Assembly: GCF_038004425.1 (NCBI RefSeq)
Contig: NZ_JBBORC010000001.1
Location: 2,023,001-2,087,000, forward strand
Source of the DNA: Solibacillus sp. FSL W7-1464
GTDB lineage: Bacteria > Bacillota > Bacilli > Bacillales_A > Planococcaceae
Reading direction: 5' to 3'
Length of the DNA: 64,000 nucleotides
Position 1 is the stretch's first letter. Each line of letters begins with the position of its first letter. This document shows positions 52,821 to 61,990 of the stretch, piece after piece. The translations under genes were made by a program, and so were the position numbers. The notes beneath the pieces are model-generated. The model did not search any database and was not told the DNA's origin. It was given only the letters and a program-made list of their open reading frames with translations.

Positions 52821-53340
52821 TTGGCTCATCACCATAAGTCGGGGATGACAAGATCAACACGCTTTTCTAATGAAGTCCGTCCTGCTCTGCTACGGGTTTA
52901 TATGCTTTGAAGAGAGGTGGTTTGAAGGATAGGTCCGTTGTACTGCGCTCCGGGGCAGGCTTTCCGAGCGGCGTGGCTCCAACTAACTTTCGATGCCTCT
53001 GATGAGGGCATCAAAAGTGGATTTTCCGCGCACGCTTAATCGCCAAGGAGTCCGCCCCTGCGCTCCGTACAACTCGCTGAAGCAAGTGTGTCCGTGACTC
53101 ACCCTTCGCTACTTTGGTATAAAGTAACTTCTATAAAAATAGCATTTCTTTTTAACGGAACGGAACGCTACCCACAAACACACCCGAGCATTTCCGCACA
53201 CCACCGCCTCGCGTTAGCGCAAGCGGCTGTCTTTTATGCACTTTACCCTATTACGAAATCAATACTTTACGATTGGCGCGCCAATCAAACAAGACAAACT
53301 TGATTCGAAATCGAAGGCCCAAGTTTTAGTGATGAGCCAA
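52821..53340. repeat. Element of ~520 bp with 12-bp terminal inverted repeats
   Basis: TTGGCTCATCAC at 52821-52832 is repeated inverted at 53329-53340, with weaker symmetry inwards. The element is more GC-rich than its surroundings and has no convincing gene. It contains a 16-bp perfect palindrome (GATTGGCGCGCCAATC, 53271-53286) and, nested inside, a second inverted-repeat unit (52937-53073). It resembles a MITE or a non-coding dispersed element. No target-site duplication could be established. Confidence 0.55.
52937..53073. repeat. Nested GTTGTAC...GTACAAC dispersed-type element
   Basis: The ends GTTGTAC and GTACAAC are inverted. On the minus strand the order GGAGCGCAGGGG, GGCGGACTCCT, then CGGAAAGCCTG and CCCCGGAGCGCAG parallels the element at 63781-63887 (GGAATGGAGGGG, GGCGACTCCTGCGG, CGGAAAGCGTCC, CCGGAATGG). 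Both belong to one architecture seen repeatedly in Bacillaceae intergenic regions. Confidence 0.55.
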
Positions 53341-53370
53341 AACATAGTATGAAATTTATTGTTTCGCATT

Positions 53371-53405
53371 AAAAAAGCGATTCGCTCTACTGAACGAAAC
53401 GCTTT
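53371..53405 (-). terminator. Terminator of the CBS-ACT gene
   Basis: Minus strand AAAGCGTTTCG with CGAATCGCTTT stem followed by TTTTTAATG, four bases after the stop codon. Confidence 0.82.
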
Positions 53406-53409
53406 ATAA

Positions 53410-54051
53410 TTAAAAATTTTCTTTATCAAATACTTCTAAATCAATAATGCGGGCACCTTGTTTTAAAATAGCGGCTTCCAGCTCATCCACTGTCGATTGT
53501 TTCGCACCTTGTGCCAGTGTAATAATTACTCGGCGCAAATAGGTTGTGTCATCATCAAGCGAGAACACACAGTGCAGTGGCCAAACCTTTTTCACTGCCG
53601 TCAGAACTCTGATTAAAATCCCGTCCGTGTCCGGTAATGCAATGGTAATGGCACAGCTTCCTGTACGGTAGCCCCACGCTTCTTCCAATAGCTCAAATAC
53701 TTTAGAATGAGGTAAAATGCCTGCAAAGTTCCCTTTTGTGTCAACAACCGCCAAATAAGGCAATTGTTTAATTGAATGGAAAACTTCAAAAAATGAACTG
53801 TTTTCGTGGACGAATGCATCCGCTTCTTCAGCCAGTGCTTTAACCGGTGCTTTCGTATCGCCTTCTTTTAATTTATATTCGAGTAGTTCCACTTTATAAA
53901 TATTTCCGACGAACTTTTCACCAGCTGCATCCAATACCGGGATACATCTGTAGCCGTTGTCATTTAACTGGCCGAGCACGTCTTTGATAGGGTCCGTCTC
54001 TTTTACATAACTTACATCTTTTTTCTTTACATATCTTTGTTTCACTAACAT
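53410..54051 (-). CDS. CBS-pair plus ACT-like domain protein
   Basis: 213 aa with two CBS motifs (residues ~5-60: VKETDPIKDVLGQLNDNGYRCIPVLDAAGEKFVGNI; ~75-130: FHSIKQLPYLAVVDTKGNFAGILPHSKVFEL) and a C-terminal ACT-like domain (~135-212: AITIALPDTDGILIRVLTAVKK). This layout matches the Listeria c-di-AMP-binding protein CbpA as I recall, and AcuB-type proteins. The ATG at 54051 follows GGAGG by seven bases. Ligand unproven. Confidence 0.82.
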   Translation of the reverse strand: MLVKQRYVKKKDVSYVKETDPIKDVLGQLNDNGYRCIPVLDAAGEKFVGNIYKVELLEYKLKEGDTKAPVKALAEEADAFVHENSSFFEVFHSIKQLPYLAVVDTKGNFAGILPHSKVFELLEEAWGYRTGSCAITIALPDTDGILIRVLTAVKKVWPLHCVFSLDDDTTYLRRVIITLAQGAKQSTVDELEAAILKQGARIIDLEVFDKENF

Positions 54052-54144
54052 GGCATTACCTCCTTGATGTACTACTCTTATTTTAAAGCTAGTCATTCAA
54101 ATACGAAAGTAATTTTTAGAATATTTCGTATTTTACAGTTATTT

Positions 54145-55479
54145 CTATTTGTAGATTTCATAATAAATATATGCGTACGCTAAATCGAGGCACTTTTGGT
54201 AGCTTGGTAAATTATTCTCTTTATTATTTACCGATGCAAAATAGATGGCCTCCAGTACGCTGTTGTTTTTCGGGTAATGCTCGCGGACTTTATAGAAAAC
54301 ATTTGCGCACAGTGTATCGGTACACGTTTCCGACAGCTGAATTATATAACCGATCGTCGACTCATCAAGGCGCGTACTCGTGATGATGAACTCTTTCATC
54401 TCTTTCATCATTTCTTCATTGATTAAATGGATAATCTCATTTAATTTCCCTTTTTCAGTCGCCACCACTTTACAATCAACTAGCACGAGGGTATATCCTG
54501 AATCTTTTACGGAATTTAATAAATATGTACCCGCGAGCTGAAACTGCTGTAATGGTGATATAAAACTTTTATCCAATTCATATTCGTTGGTCACAGAGGT
54601 TTTAATATATTTTTCCATATAGCGTTTATCTGTTTCAATTTTGCGGTAAAAACGGGACTGGTACTGCTCCATCTTTTTTAAGAGGGTTTCTTCGTTTATC
54701 AGCATATAGGACCGGGTAATATACTTATAGCATTCTTGCACCAGATCTTTATGGCTATTCGCTTTCATGCAAAGCAATAACACTTCATGCAATACTTCTA
54801 TTGCACATTCATACTGTTCATTTTTGAAAAGTATTTTCCCCCTTAGTACACGGACATGCAAATCGATACGTGAAAACTTTTCGAACGGATATTCCTTAAA
54901 ATACTCATTAAATAACTTTTCCGCATACTGTACTTTCCCGAGTTGCAGGGACAATTCAATATGGGTTATAAAACGGACGAGCATGAACCGATGATCTTCA
55001 TGATTCCCCATCTTCAAAAAGACTGCTGGTAATTTACTGATTTCCCAAAAAATATCTTTCGGTAATTCATCCATTTGTGTTGCATAATAGTTATTCATCG
55101 CAATTGACAGCAATGAGTAATTTTCATCTTCCAATGCTAAACTGCTCGCAAGACGGTAATATTTCTTCGCTTGTTCAAAATCAATACTGAAATAATAGCA
55201 ATGCCCAATTACCAAATAAAGAGTAGATAGACATTCTCTAAGATTTTCTTTGAAATGCTGTTCTTTGTCCAATAATAATCGCAAAATCTTTATATTGCTA
55301 TTGGCTAAAATAAAAGGTTCACTATCAAATCGAAGAAAAGCATTCACCTTTTCAATATTTCCCTCTGCTACTAATGTTTCTAACATTGCTATATATGCCT
55401 TATAGTGTGCATCGATCGATGAAAATGTTTGTGAACGGAAATGGTTAAGCTGCAATGCCTTTAGTTGCTTCCCCATCAT
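54145..55479 (-). CDS. TPR-like protein with degenerate GGDEF-like C-terminus, unknown function
   Basis: 444 aa. Residues ~20-290 are helical and TPR-like (LSTLYLVIGHCYYFSIDFEQAKKYYRLAS, GNHEDHRFMLVRFITHIELSLQLGKVQYAEKLF). Residues ~320-400 (GYTLVLVDCKVVATEKGKLNEIIHLINEEM, then EFIITSTRLDESTIGYIIQLS) have the strand-helix rhythm of a GGDEF domain, but the GGDEF and metal residues are absent. No HTH. GGAGG lies eight bases before the ATG. It forms an operon with the upstream unknown gene (12-nt gap). Confidence 0.72.
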   Translation of the reverse strand: MMGKQLKALQLNHFRSQTFSSIDAHYKAYIAMLETLVAEGNIEKVNAFLRFDSEPFILANSNIKILRLLLDKEQHFKENLRECLSTLYLVIGHCYYFSIDFEQAKKYYRLASSLALEDENYSLLSIAMNNYYATQMDELPKDIFWEISKLPAVFLKMGNHEDHRFMLVRFITHIELSLQLGKVQYAEKLFNEYFKEYPFEKFSRIDLHVRVLRGKILFKNEQYECAIEVLHEVLLLCMKANSHKDLVQECYKYITRSYMLINEETLLKKMEQYQSRFYRKIETDKRYMEKYIKTSVTNEYELDKSFISPLQQFQLAGTYLLNSVKDSGYTLVLVDCKVVATEKGKLNEIIHLINEEMMKEMKEFIITSTRLDESTIGYIIQLSETCTDTLCANVFYKVREHYPKNNSVLEAIYFASVNNKENNLPSYQKCLDLAYAYIYYEIYK

Positions 55480-55491
55480 TATATGCACCTC

Positions 55492-56115
55492 CTACTTTTT
55501 CAACGATAACGGTTCGTACAGTTCTCGTTTAATAATTGAATACTGGTCCATAAATCGGATGACTTTTTGTTGGCAATCATTATATTTTACTGGGTTATCT
55601 TCAAGATGTTGCCGCAGCCTTTTAATAATTATGGTCTCGATCTGGACGAGTTTCCTAGGATAATGTTCGTATTCATAGAAACGGTCATTAAATAATTGCT
55701 TCGAGCTGTTTTCAAACTTCATATATAAATCATATTGATCTTCAGGTAACATGCCAAGCACTTCACGCAAATAATCTAAATACAGGTTGATGGTCATGAC
55801 TGAAGCCATGAGAGCATTTGTAAACGACCCAACCGTTACTTTTTTCAGTCGTTTCAATTTCGGACTGATTAATACTTCATTCAAAATGAAATTTCGAAGC
55901 AGAAAGATGAGCGCATGTTCGGAATTGATGACCGGTTCTTCCTCAAAATAAAAGTACATCCAAACATCTTTCACACTGTATCTTGCGAAAGATAAATGGG
56001 CGAAATCATGGCGGATTAAATGGAAAAAATAATCAAAATGTTCGAGTTGTTTAAATTGTTCCATCTGCTGTTCTTTTAGTATAAATAATGAATTTGATGT
56101 ATCAAAATCTTTCAT
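55492..56115 (-). CDS. Hypothetical cytoplasmic protein, partner of the TPR gene
   Basis: 207 aa, all-helical by composition, no membrane segment or signal peptide. Conserved-looking segment FFHLIRHDFAHLSFARYSVKDVWMYFYFEE near residues 28-57 (RHDFAH resembles a histidine-kinase-like dimerisation motif, but no ATPase domain follows). Unrecognised. The ATG at 56115 follows GAGGTG. It is first in a two-gene unit with the TPR protein. Confidence 0.7.
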   Translation of the reverse strand: MKDFDTSNSLFILKEQQMEQFKQLEHFDYFFHLIRHDFAHLSFARYSVKDVWMYFYFEEEPVINSEHALIFLLRNFILNEVLISPKLKRLKKVTVGSFTNALMASVMTINLYLDYLREVLGMLPEDQYDLYMKFENSSKQLFNDRFYEYEHYPRKLVQIETIIIKRLRQHLEDNPVKYNDCQQKVIRFMDQYSIIKRELYEPLSLKK

Positions 56116-56186
56116 TCTCACACCTCTTCCACGACCTTTACTACCATTATAATAGTTTTTTGTTAAATTTTGTTGTTTTTTGCAAA

Positions 56187-56230
56187 AATAAAAAGACATA
56201 CCCGAAAGAAAGTGACTTTCGGGTATGCCT
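56187..56230 (-). terminator. Terminator of ndh
   Basis: A 12-bp stem CATACCCGAAAG with CTTTCGGGTATG on the minus strand, followed by TCTTTTTATTTTT. Confidence 0.9.
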
Positions 56231-56237
56231 TAACTAA

Positions 56238-57425
56238 TTAATATGCTAGTCCAAATAACGCTTTAATATGAGTCATATAGCGGATATTTGAAGCTTCTTT
56301 CATTAATGAAGCAGGTAAACCTACTAATTGAGTATTGTTAGCTCCAACTGTAGCAATACCGTCTTTGCGACCTAAAGAACCTAATGTACCTGAGTTAGTA
56401 AATTTGAATTCTTTTAAGTCAGCACCTTTAATTTGTGCAAAAATATTGTATCCTGCAATTTCACCTTGCTGCCATGCTACTTGAGCAGTTGGCGCGTAAG
56501 TTGGACGGTCACCCGGGTTTGGAATATGTGCAGATGCATCACCAATTACAAATACTTCAGGATGTGAAGTCGATTGCAGGAAGTCATTGATTGTTGCTTT
56601 ACCGCGATCTGCAGCTAAACCTGATTCACCTACTAATGGAAGCGGAGCAACTCCACCTGTCCATACTAAGGTATTTGCAACGATTGGCTCACGGTCTTTT
56701 AATTGAATCACATTGCCTTCAACGCCAGTTACAGGTGTTGATGTGATGAATTCAACACCACGCTTCGATAAAGACTCTGTTGCACGCTCGATTAAGTTTT
56801 CCGGGAATACCGGCAAGATTTTTGGACCTGCTTCAACTAGTTTGATTTTAAGGTCTTCAAATTTTACACCGTACTTCGCCGCAACTTTAGGGAAATGGTC
56901 TACGATTTCACCAACAAGCTCAACGCCTGTTAAACCGCCACCGCCGATAACGATTGTCGCATCTGCTTCGTCTTTAGTTGTTGCATATGCTTTAATGCGT
57001 GCTTCGATATGCTCGCGGATTGCATTTGCTTCATCAACCGATTTTAATACGAAAGAGTTCTCCTCTAAGCCTGGGATTCCGAAGAAACCTGTTTGACTGC
57101 CTAAAGCAACAACTAATGTATCGTATTGTAATGTTTTGCCGTTTGAAAGTGCTACATTTTTGCTTTCTACGTCAAATCTGTTTACTTTTGCGATTTCCAA
57201 GTTGATGTCCAAACCTTTGAAAATCTTTTCAAGTGGCAATGAGACAGCACCTTCAGCAATTGTACCACCAGCTAAACGGTGTAATTCAGTAATGATTTGA
57301 TGTGTCGGGAATTGGTTTACAACTGTAATACGCGCTTCATCTTTATTTAAATATTTACGAGCTGTTTGTGCTGCTAAAACACCAGCAAATCCAGCACCTA
57401 AAATAACGATTTCTTTAGTTACCAT
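56238..57425 (-). CDS. ndh: Type II NADH dehydrogenase
   Basis: Single-subunit, non-proton-pumping NADH:menaquinone reductase on the inner face of the membrane. 395 aa with the FAD motif IVILGAGFAGVLAAQTA, the NADH motif ATIVIGGGGLTGVELVGEI, the VFVIGDASAH motif and the quinone-site block PTAQVAWQQGEIAGYNI. It follows the DUF1641 gene yjlC, the same pair as B. subtilis yjlC-ndh, which is repressed by Rex. Confidence 0.93.
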   Translation of the reverse strand: MVTKEIVILGAGFAGVLAAQTARKYLNKDEARITVVNQFPTHQIITELHRLAGGTIAEGAVSLPLEKIFKGLDINLEIAKVNRFDVESKNVALSNGKTLQYDTLVVALGSQTGFFGIPGLEENSFVLKSVDEANAIREHIEARIKAYATTKDEADATIVIGGGGLTGVELVGEIVDHFPKVAAKYGVKFEDLKIKLVEAGPKILPVFPENLIERATESLSKRGVEFITSTPVTGVEGNVIQLKDREPIVANTLVWTGGVAPLPLVGESGLAADRGKATINDFLQSTSHPEVFVIGDASAHIPNPGDRPTYAPTAQVAWQQGEIAGYNIFAQIKGADLKEFKFTNSGTLGSLGRKDGIATVGANNTQLVGLPASLMKEASNIRYMTHIKALFGLAY

Positions 57426-57460
57426 ATTAAAAATCCTCCAATAAAATTAGATTGTACAAA

Positions 57461-57889
57461 CTATTTCATTTGTTTGCGTTCAGATGCTACTTGTAAAAAT
57501 GCATTAGCAAAACGTAATGCCCCTTGAACTTGCGGGTCTTTTAACATTTTTAATAAGCCGAATACGCCTACTGTTTCATTGTTAACTTCAGCACGGTCTT
57601 TTGCTTCGATCGCTGTTTGTGCCAATGATTTTGCAGTACCAACGACTGGGCTGGCCATTTCTGTTACAGCAGCAACTGTATCATTTTTCAATGTTTCGTC
57701 TGTTGCAACACTCGTCGCGAAATCATAAGCTTTTGTTAATAATGTAGTCATCTCAGCCAATTTCGGTAAGTTATCTACTAAAGTAGTTAATGAAGCTTGT
57801 ACCTCTGGCTTAAGTAACTGGTCTAATACATCTAATTGCTCTTGTGTAACAGCCATTTTTTCTACCTGCTGATTATTCATTTCTGACAT
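57461..57889 (-). CDS. yjlC: DUF1641 family protein (YjlC-like)
   Basis: 142 aa, Ala/Leu/Thr-rich and helical, with GVFGLLKMLKDPQVQGALRFANAFLQV, the DUF1641 signature, near the C-terminus. First in the operon with ndh. Function unknown, though the pairing with Ndh is conserved. AAAGGAG precedes the ATG. Confidence 0.87.
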   Translation of the reverse strand: MSEMNNQQVEKMAVTQEQLDVLDQLLKPEVQASLTTLVDNLPKLAEMTTLLTKAYDFATSVATDETLKNDTVAAVTEMASPVVGTAKSLAQTAIEAKDRAEVNNETVGVFGLLKMLKDPQVQGALRFANAFLQVASERKQMK

Positions 57890-57943
57890 AATAACTCTCC
57901 TTTGCCATCACTTAATATTATTTTTTTCGAAAATTTCATACCG

Positions 57944-57971
57944 ATTGTAAAAATTTTCACATACCATTCAA
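57944..57971 (-). promoter_or_regulatory. Promoter of yjlC-ndh
   Basis: Minus strand TTGAAT (57966-57971), 16-nt spacer, TACAAT (57944-57949). Confidence 0.68.
57945..57962. promoter_or_regulatory. Rex operator (ROP)-like site
   Basis: TTGTAAA-AATT-TTCACAT matches 12 of the 14 defined positions of the Rex consensus TTGTGAA-N4-TTCACAA. It covers the -10 and part of the spacer of the yjlC-ndh promoter, where the NADH-sensing repressor Rex binds in B. subtilis. Confidence 0.75.
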
Positions 57972-58339
57972 TAAGCAACGATAGCACAAAGATTCGTTTG
58001 TTACAATTAGAAAACGGAAATAAACGACCGAAAAACTTAATTCAAGAATATTCTGTAATTTTATTATTTAAAATAATTTTATTTTTATGTATTTAGCGTA
58101 TTATTGTGTATTTTATAATAAAAATTCCCCTTCATTATTTTTAATATTTAAAGTATTGAAACAGTTGTTTCTTTTCATTATTAAAGGTTCATTAAGTATT
58201 TAAATCAGGGAATTAAAATTCGTTACTAGTAAAAAGTGATTCCCCCCATTATGATTCATAGTTCTTCGGAATATCTCCACAATTTAACCTTCAATACTTC
58301 GTTTTATTTGCTATGCTTAAATTGAAGGAGCGTTATTTA

Positions 58340-59140
58340 ATGAAAAAGATTATTTTTATACTTATTTTTGCCGTTAGTGGCTTTCAATTTTTTACGACCG
58401 AGCAGGTTGGTGCTCCCGACTTGCCCCAACAGATTTCACTGGCATCGTATTCTGTTTCAAACGGGGATCTTGTCCTTGTTAACCGGGATATCGCATTACA
58501 GGGTGAACCTGACCATTTAGCCACTATTCCCTATGACATTGCTAAAAACGTAGTCGTCAATTCAGAGTATTTTCTTGAAGAACAGGCTATTTCACCGCTC
58601 AAGCAATTATTCGATGCTGCAGCGGATGATGGAATCGAACATTTCATCATCAATAGTGCCTATCGCAGCGGTAAACTTCAGGAACAGCTTTACGAACAAT
58701 ATGGTGCTGATTATTCGCTGCCCCCAGGCTATAGTGAACATCAGACTGGCTTATCGATTGATATCGGTTCGACTGTCGGCAAAATGGAAAATGTTGAGGA
58801 AGGAAAATGGATGGAAGAACATGCAGCGGAGTTTGGCTACATCCTACGCTATCCAAAAGACAAAGTCGACATTACCGGGATCGAGTATGAACCTTGGCAT
58901 TTCCGTTACATAGGCTTGCCCCATAGCGTTTTGATGAAACAGCATGACTTTGTGTTCGAGGAATATATTGCCTATCTTAAAGAGAAGCAATTTTACAAAA
59001 TGAAATTAAATGATACAACTTATTTCGTGCATTATACCGGCAACAAAAGATCTGTTAATACGCTTGAATCAAAGAATATTATGGTATCGGGTGACAATGT
59101 AGGCGGGTATATAATTACTTCCATATTGGAGGAAATTTGA
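58340..59140 (+). CDS. D-Ala-D-Ala carboxypeptidase, VanY/M15B family
   Basis: 266 aa with an N-terminal signal peptide or anchor (KKIIFILIFAVSGFQFF). The zinc-peptidase motifs SEHQTGLSIDIG (His, Asp) and the EPWHFRYIG (Glu, His) are intact, with NSAYRSGKLQEQLY upstream. It trims the terminal D-Ala of peptidoglycan pentapeptides. An extra C-terminal ~65 residues follows the catalytic core, as in B. subtilis DacB-unrelated YodJ/VanY-like enzymes. Start set by GAAGGAG. The 450-nt region upstream (57890-58339) holds the yjlC promoter and AT-rich sequence without another gene. Confidence 0.9.
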   Translation: MKKIIFILIFAVSGFQFFTTEQVGAPDLPQQISLASYSVSNGDLVLVNRDIALQGEPDHLATIPYDIAKNVVVNSEYFLEEQAISPLKQLFDAAADDGIEHFIINSAYRSGKLQEQLYEQYGADYSLPPGYSEHQTGLSIDIGSTVGKMENVEEGKWMEEHAAEFGYILRYPKDKVDITGIEYEPWHFRYIGLPHSVLMKQHDFVFEEYIAYLKEKQFYKMKLNDTTYFVHYTGNKRSVNTLESKNIMVSGDNVGGYIITSILEEI

Positions 59141-59162
59141 TAGGTTTTTGATAATGATAATT

Positions 59163-59200
59163 AAAACGACCATTTGCATATGCAAAAAGGTCGTTTTTTT
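59163..59200. terminator. Bidirectional terminator
   Basis: AAAACGACC with GGTCGTTTT around a loop that itself contains TTTGCATATGCAAA, then a T8 run. Convergent genes. Confidence 0.88.
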
Positions 59201-59210
59201 TGAACTTTTA

Positions 59211-60137
59211 TTAAACTTTAACTTCATTTTCTTTATTATAAGTAGCATGCTGTTTTCTCGCTTCGAGCACTTTGGATGCCGAAAAGATGAATACTGCCAG
59301 CCAAATACATATGAAAGTGATGAACTCTGTCAGTGTAAACGGCTCATTGTATAAAAAGATGCCGAGCATTAAGGTGATCGTCGGTGACAAAAATTGAATG
59401 AAACCCATTAAATAGAACGGTATTTTTTGCGCACTTTTCGCAAATAGGACAAGTGGCAAGGCCGTCACGATCCCACCGCCCATCAATAGTAGATTCGTTT
59501 TCCAGTCCACCTGCATAAAAGCAATTTCCGATGTGTTCATTAAATAAATGTAAACCCCTACGGCAATCGGTAAAACGAACAATGTTTCGATCGCGAGTCC
59601 GCGTGTCGCATCGAGCGGAATCTGCTTTTTAATGACCCCGTAAAAAGCAAAAGTCAGCGCCAGCGCAAGTGATACCCAAGGAATCGTTCCGCCTAATACT
59701 GCCTGATACCCTACCCCGATGGCCGCAATGATGACTGCTATTGCAGTAGCACGGGAAATTTTCTCTTTGAAAAAGATCATCCCGAACAATACGGATATAA
59801 GCGGATTAATATAGTAACCTAAACTTGTCTGAAGTATATGGCCATTGTTAACTGCCCAAATAAAAATTCCCCAGTTAAGCGAAATAATTACCGAGGCAAT
59901 GAACAGTAAAAAAAACTGTTTCTTATTTTTCCATAGCATTTTTGTATCTGCTATCATCTGTTTGTACTGACGGATCAGCAACACAAACACGACGGTGAAT
60001 ACAAAGGACCAAATGACACGCCCCACTAATATTTCCACACTGCCGACGTGCTGCATTTGTTTCCAGTAGAGGGGTATAACCCCCCACATTAAATAGGCGC
60101 CGATTGCTAAAAAGACGCCCTTCTTTAGTTCTGACAT
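59211..60137 (-). CDS. rarD: EamA/RarD family transporter
   Basis: 308-aa drug/metabolite-superfamily protein with ten helices: KGVFLAIGAYLMWGVIPLYWKQM at the start and QFLSPTITLMLGIFLYNEPF near the end are characteristic of RarD. The physiological substrate is unknown; despite its name, chloramphenicol resistance is not established for most homologues. Monocistronic. Confidence 0.9.
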   Translation of the reverse strand: MSELKKGVFLAIGAYLMWGVIPLYWKQMQHVGSVEILVGRVIWSFVFTVVFVLLIRQYKQMIADTKMLWKNKKQFFLLFIASVIISLNWGIFIWAVNNGHILQTSLGYYINPLISVLFGMIFFKEKISRATAIAVIIAAIGVGYQAVLGGTIPWVSLALALTFAFYGVIKKQIPLDATRGLAIETLFVLPIAVGVYIYLMNTSEIAFMQVDWKTNLLLMGGGIVTALPLVLFAKSAQKIPFYLMGFIQFLSPTITLMLGIFLYNEPFTLTEFITFICIWLAVFIFSASKVLEARKQHATYNKENEVKV

Positions 60138-60223
60138 TGGTGCACCTTCTAATTTTTGATACTCTCATTATAGATGTCCATATTTGAGAAGTAAATAATT
60201 GTAGCTTCATAGCAACTTTTAAA

Positions 60224-61990
60224 TTATTCCACTATACCATTTTGCAGTAAGTACATTTTATGATACAGCCCTTTTTGTGCGATAAGCTGCTGGTGTGTAC
60301 CGCGTTCGACCATTTCCCCTTTATGCAGCACGAGTATTTGCTCGGCATCCTGGATTGTTGATAGTCTGTGGGCGATCGCAATTGTCGTGCGGCCTTTACG
60401 CATTTTTTCCAATGACTGTTGGATGCCCACTTCTGTTTCAGTATCAATCGATGCTGTTGCTTCATCGAGCACAAGAATTTTCGGGTTTGTCGCAATTGTC
60501 CGCGCAAAAGCCACCAGTTGACGCTGCCCGCTTGAAAACGTCGAACCACGCTCTGTCACACGGCTCTCGTAACCATCCGGAAGCGATTCAATGAAATCAT
60601 TTGCCTGCACAAACTCGGCCGCTTCCTTTACCTTCTGTAATGTAAGTTTTTCATTATACAGTCGGATATTGGAATCAATCGTTCCGTAAAACAGGAACGG
60701 GTCTTGCAGCACGAGCCCCATTTTTTCACGTAGCTCCTGCTGTCCGTAATCTTTGATCGACTGGCCGTCAATTAAAATTTCACCGCGCTTAAACTCATAG
60801 AAGCGCATTAGAAGATTGATAATGGAACTCTTTCCGCTGCCGGTATGCCCGACTAACGCGACCGTTTCCCCAGGGTTGACCGTGAACGAAATATTTTTCA
60901 GTACATCCTGCTTGCCGTCATAGCTGAACGACACAATTTTAAATTCGATATGACCTTTTGAAACTTGCACCGGCTTATTTTGCTGTGCCGGCTCGAGCTC
61001 CTCATTATCGAGCAGCTCAAATACACGGGAAGCCGCTACAATCGCCTGCTGGAACAGTGCCAGACGTTCCATTACTTGATTGATCGGGTCAAAGAAACGG
61101 TTCATATATGTAATGAACGCATAGACAACCCCGACTTCCACGGCTGTTTCAAATGATGTCCATCCGAAGTAGAACAGTAAAATAACGATCGCTGTAAAGT
61201 ACACCAGATCAATAATCGGACGAAGCAGAAGACTGTTCATTTTCGTATTGGCCATCATTGACTGGAAATGCTCTTCATTGACACGGTCAAACTCATCATT
61301 AAAACGCGGTTCTTGACGGAATGCCTGCACGATGCTCATTCCTGATAATGTTTCGGAAAGTTTTGCATTCAGCTCACTCAATTTTTCCCGCATGCGCATA
61401 TATACGACCGAACTCATTTTGCGGTATAGCCAAATGATATACAGAATGACCGGCAGCAATAGCAGCATGTAAAAGGCCAGCTTTGCATTCAGGAAAAACA
61501 TCGCAAAATACACACCGACAATTAAAAACGCCGCCTGTACAAAGCTGATGAGCACCGACACGAACATATCTTTAATCGCTTCCGTATCATTCGTAGCTCT
61601 GGAGACGATTGAACCTGCCGGAACCTGGTCAAAATAACGCATGCCCAACCGGTGGATTTTTGAAAACACATCAATCCGCAGCTGCTGAATGACTTTCAGG
61701 GCAAGCTCCTGGAATTTTAAATTTTGATAATATGTGATAACAACATTCAGCAACTGAATAATAAAGTACCCGACACCCAGCGTCACGATTGGGGTCATAT
61801 CAAAATTGCCGATCATTAAATGGTCGTCGATATAGACTTTGATCAAATACGGACCGATAATATCGCCGAGAACGGTTAAAACAAGAAGTAACAGTGCAAT
61901 GGCCAATATTTTTTTATGCGGCTTTAAATACGTAAAAAGACGCATTAATACGAGGCGCTGTTCTTTACTGGAAATCGTCTCATTCGCCAT
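60224..61990 (-). CDS. ABC exporter half-transporter, YheH/BmrD-like (canonical ATP site)
   Basis: 588 aa: membrane domain of six helices (~25-315), then a nucleotide-binding domain with Walker A GHTGSGKSS, Q-loop LVLQDPFLFYGTI, a variant signature FSSGQRQL and Walker B ILVLDEATASID with the catalytic Glu. The start overlaps the upstream partner by 11 nt (ATG with GGGG eight bases before). With its partner it should form a heterodimeric multidrug-type exporter like BmrCD. It lacks the ~80-residue extension of B. subtilis YheH. Confidence 0.88.
   Translation of the reverse strand: MANETISSKEQRLVLMRLFTYLKPHKKILAIALLLLVLTVLGDIIGPYLIKVYIDDHLMIGNFDMTPIVTLGVGYFIIQLLNVVITYYQNLKFQELALKVIQQLRIDVFSKIHRLGMRYFDQVPAGSIVSRATNDTEAIKDMFVSVLISFVQAAFLIVGVYFAMFFLNAKLAFYMLLLLPVILYIIWLYRKMSSVVYMRMREKLSELNAKLSETLSGMSIVQAFRQEPRFNDEFDRVNEEHFQSMMANTKMNSLLLRPIIDLVYFTAIVILLFYFGWTSFETAVEVGVVYAFITYMNRFFDPINQVMERLALFQQAIVAASRVFELLDNEELEPAQQNKPVQVSKGHIEFKIVSFSYDGKQDVLKNISFTVNPGETVALVGHTGSGKSSIINLLMRFYEFKRGEILIDGQSIKDYGQQELREKMGLVLQDPFLFYGTIDSNIRLYNEKLTLQKVKEAAEFVQANDFIESLPDGYESRVTERGSTFSSGQRQLVAFARTIATNPKILVLDEATASIDTETEVGIQQSLEKMRKGRTTIAIAHRLSTIQDAEQILVLHKGEMVERGTHQQLIAQKGLYHKMYLLQNGIVE

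Noticed and set aside
53088-53303. A 71-codon open frame inside the 520-bp inverted-repeat element
   Set aside because: No ribosome site, biased composition without recognisable domains, and it lies in sequence shaped by inverted repeats.
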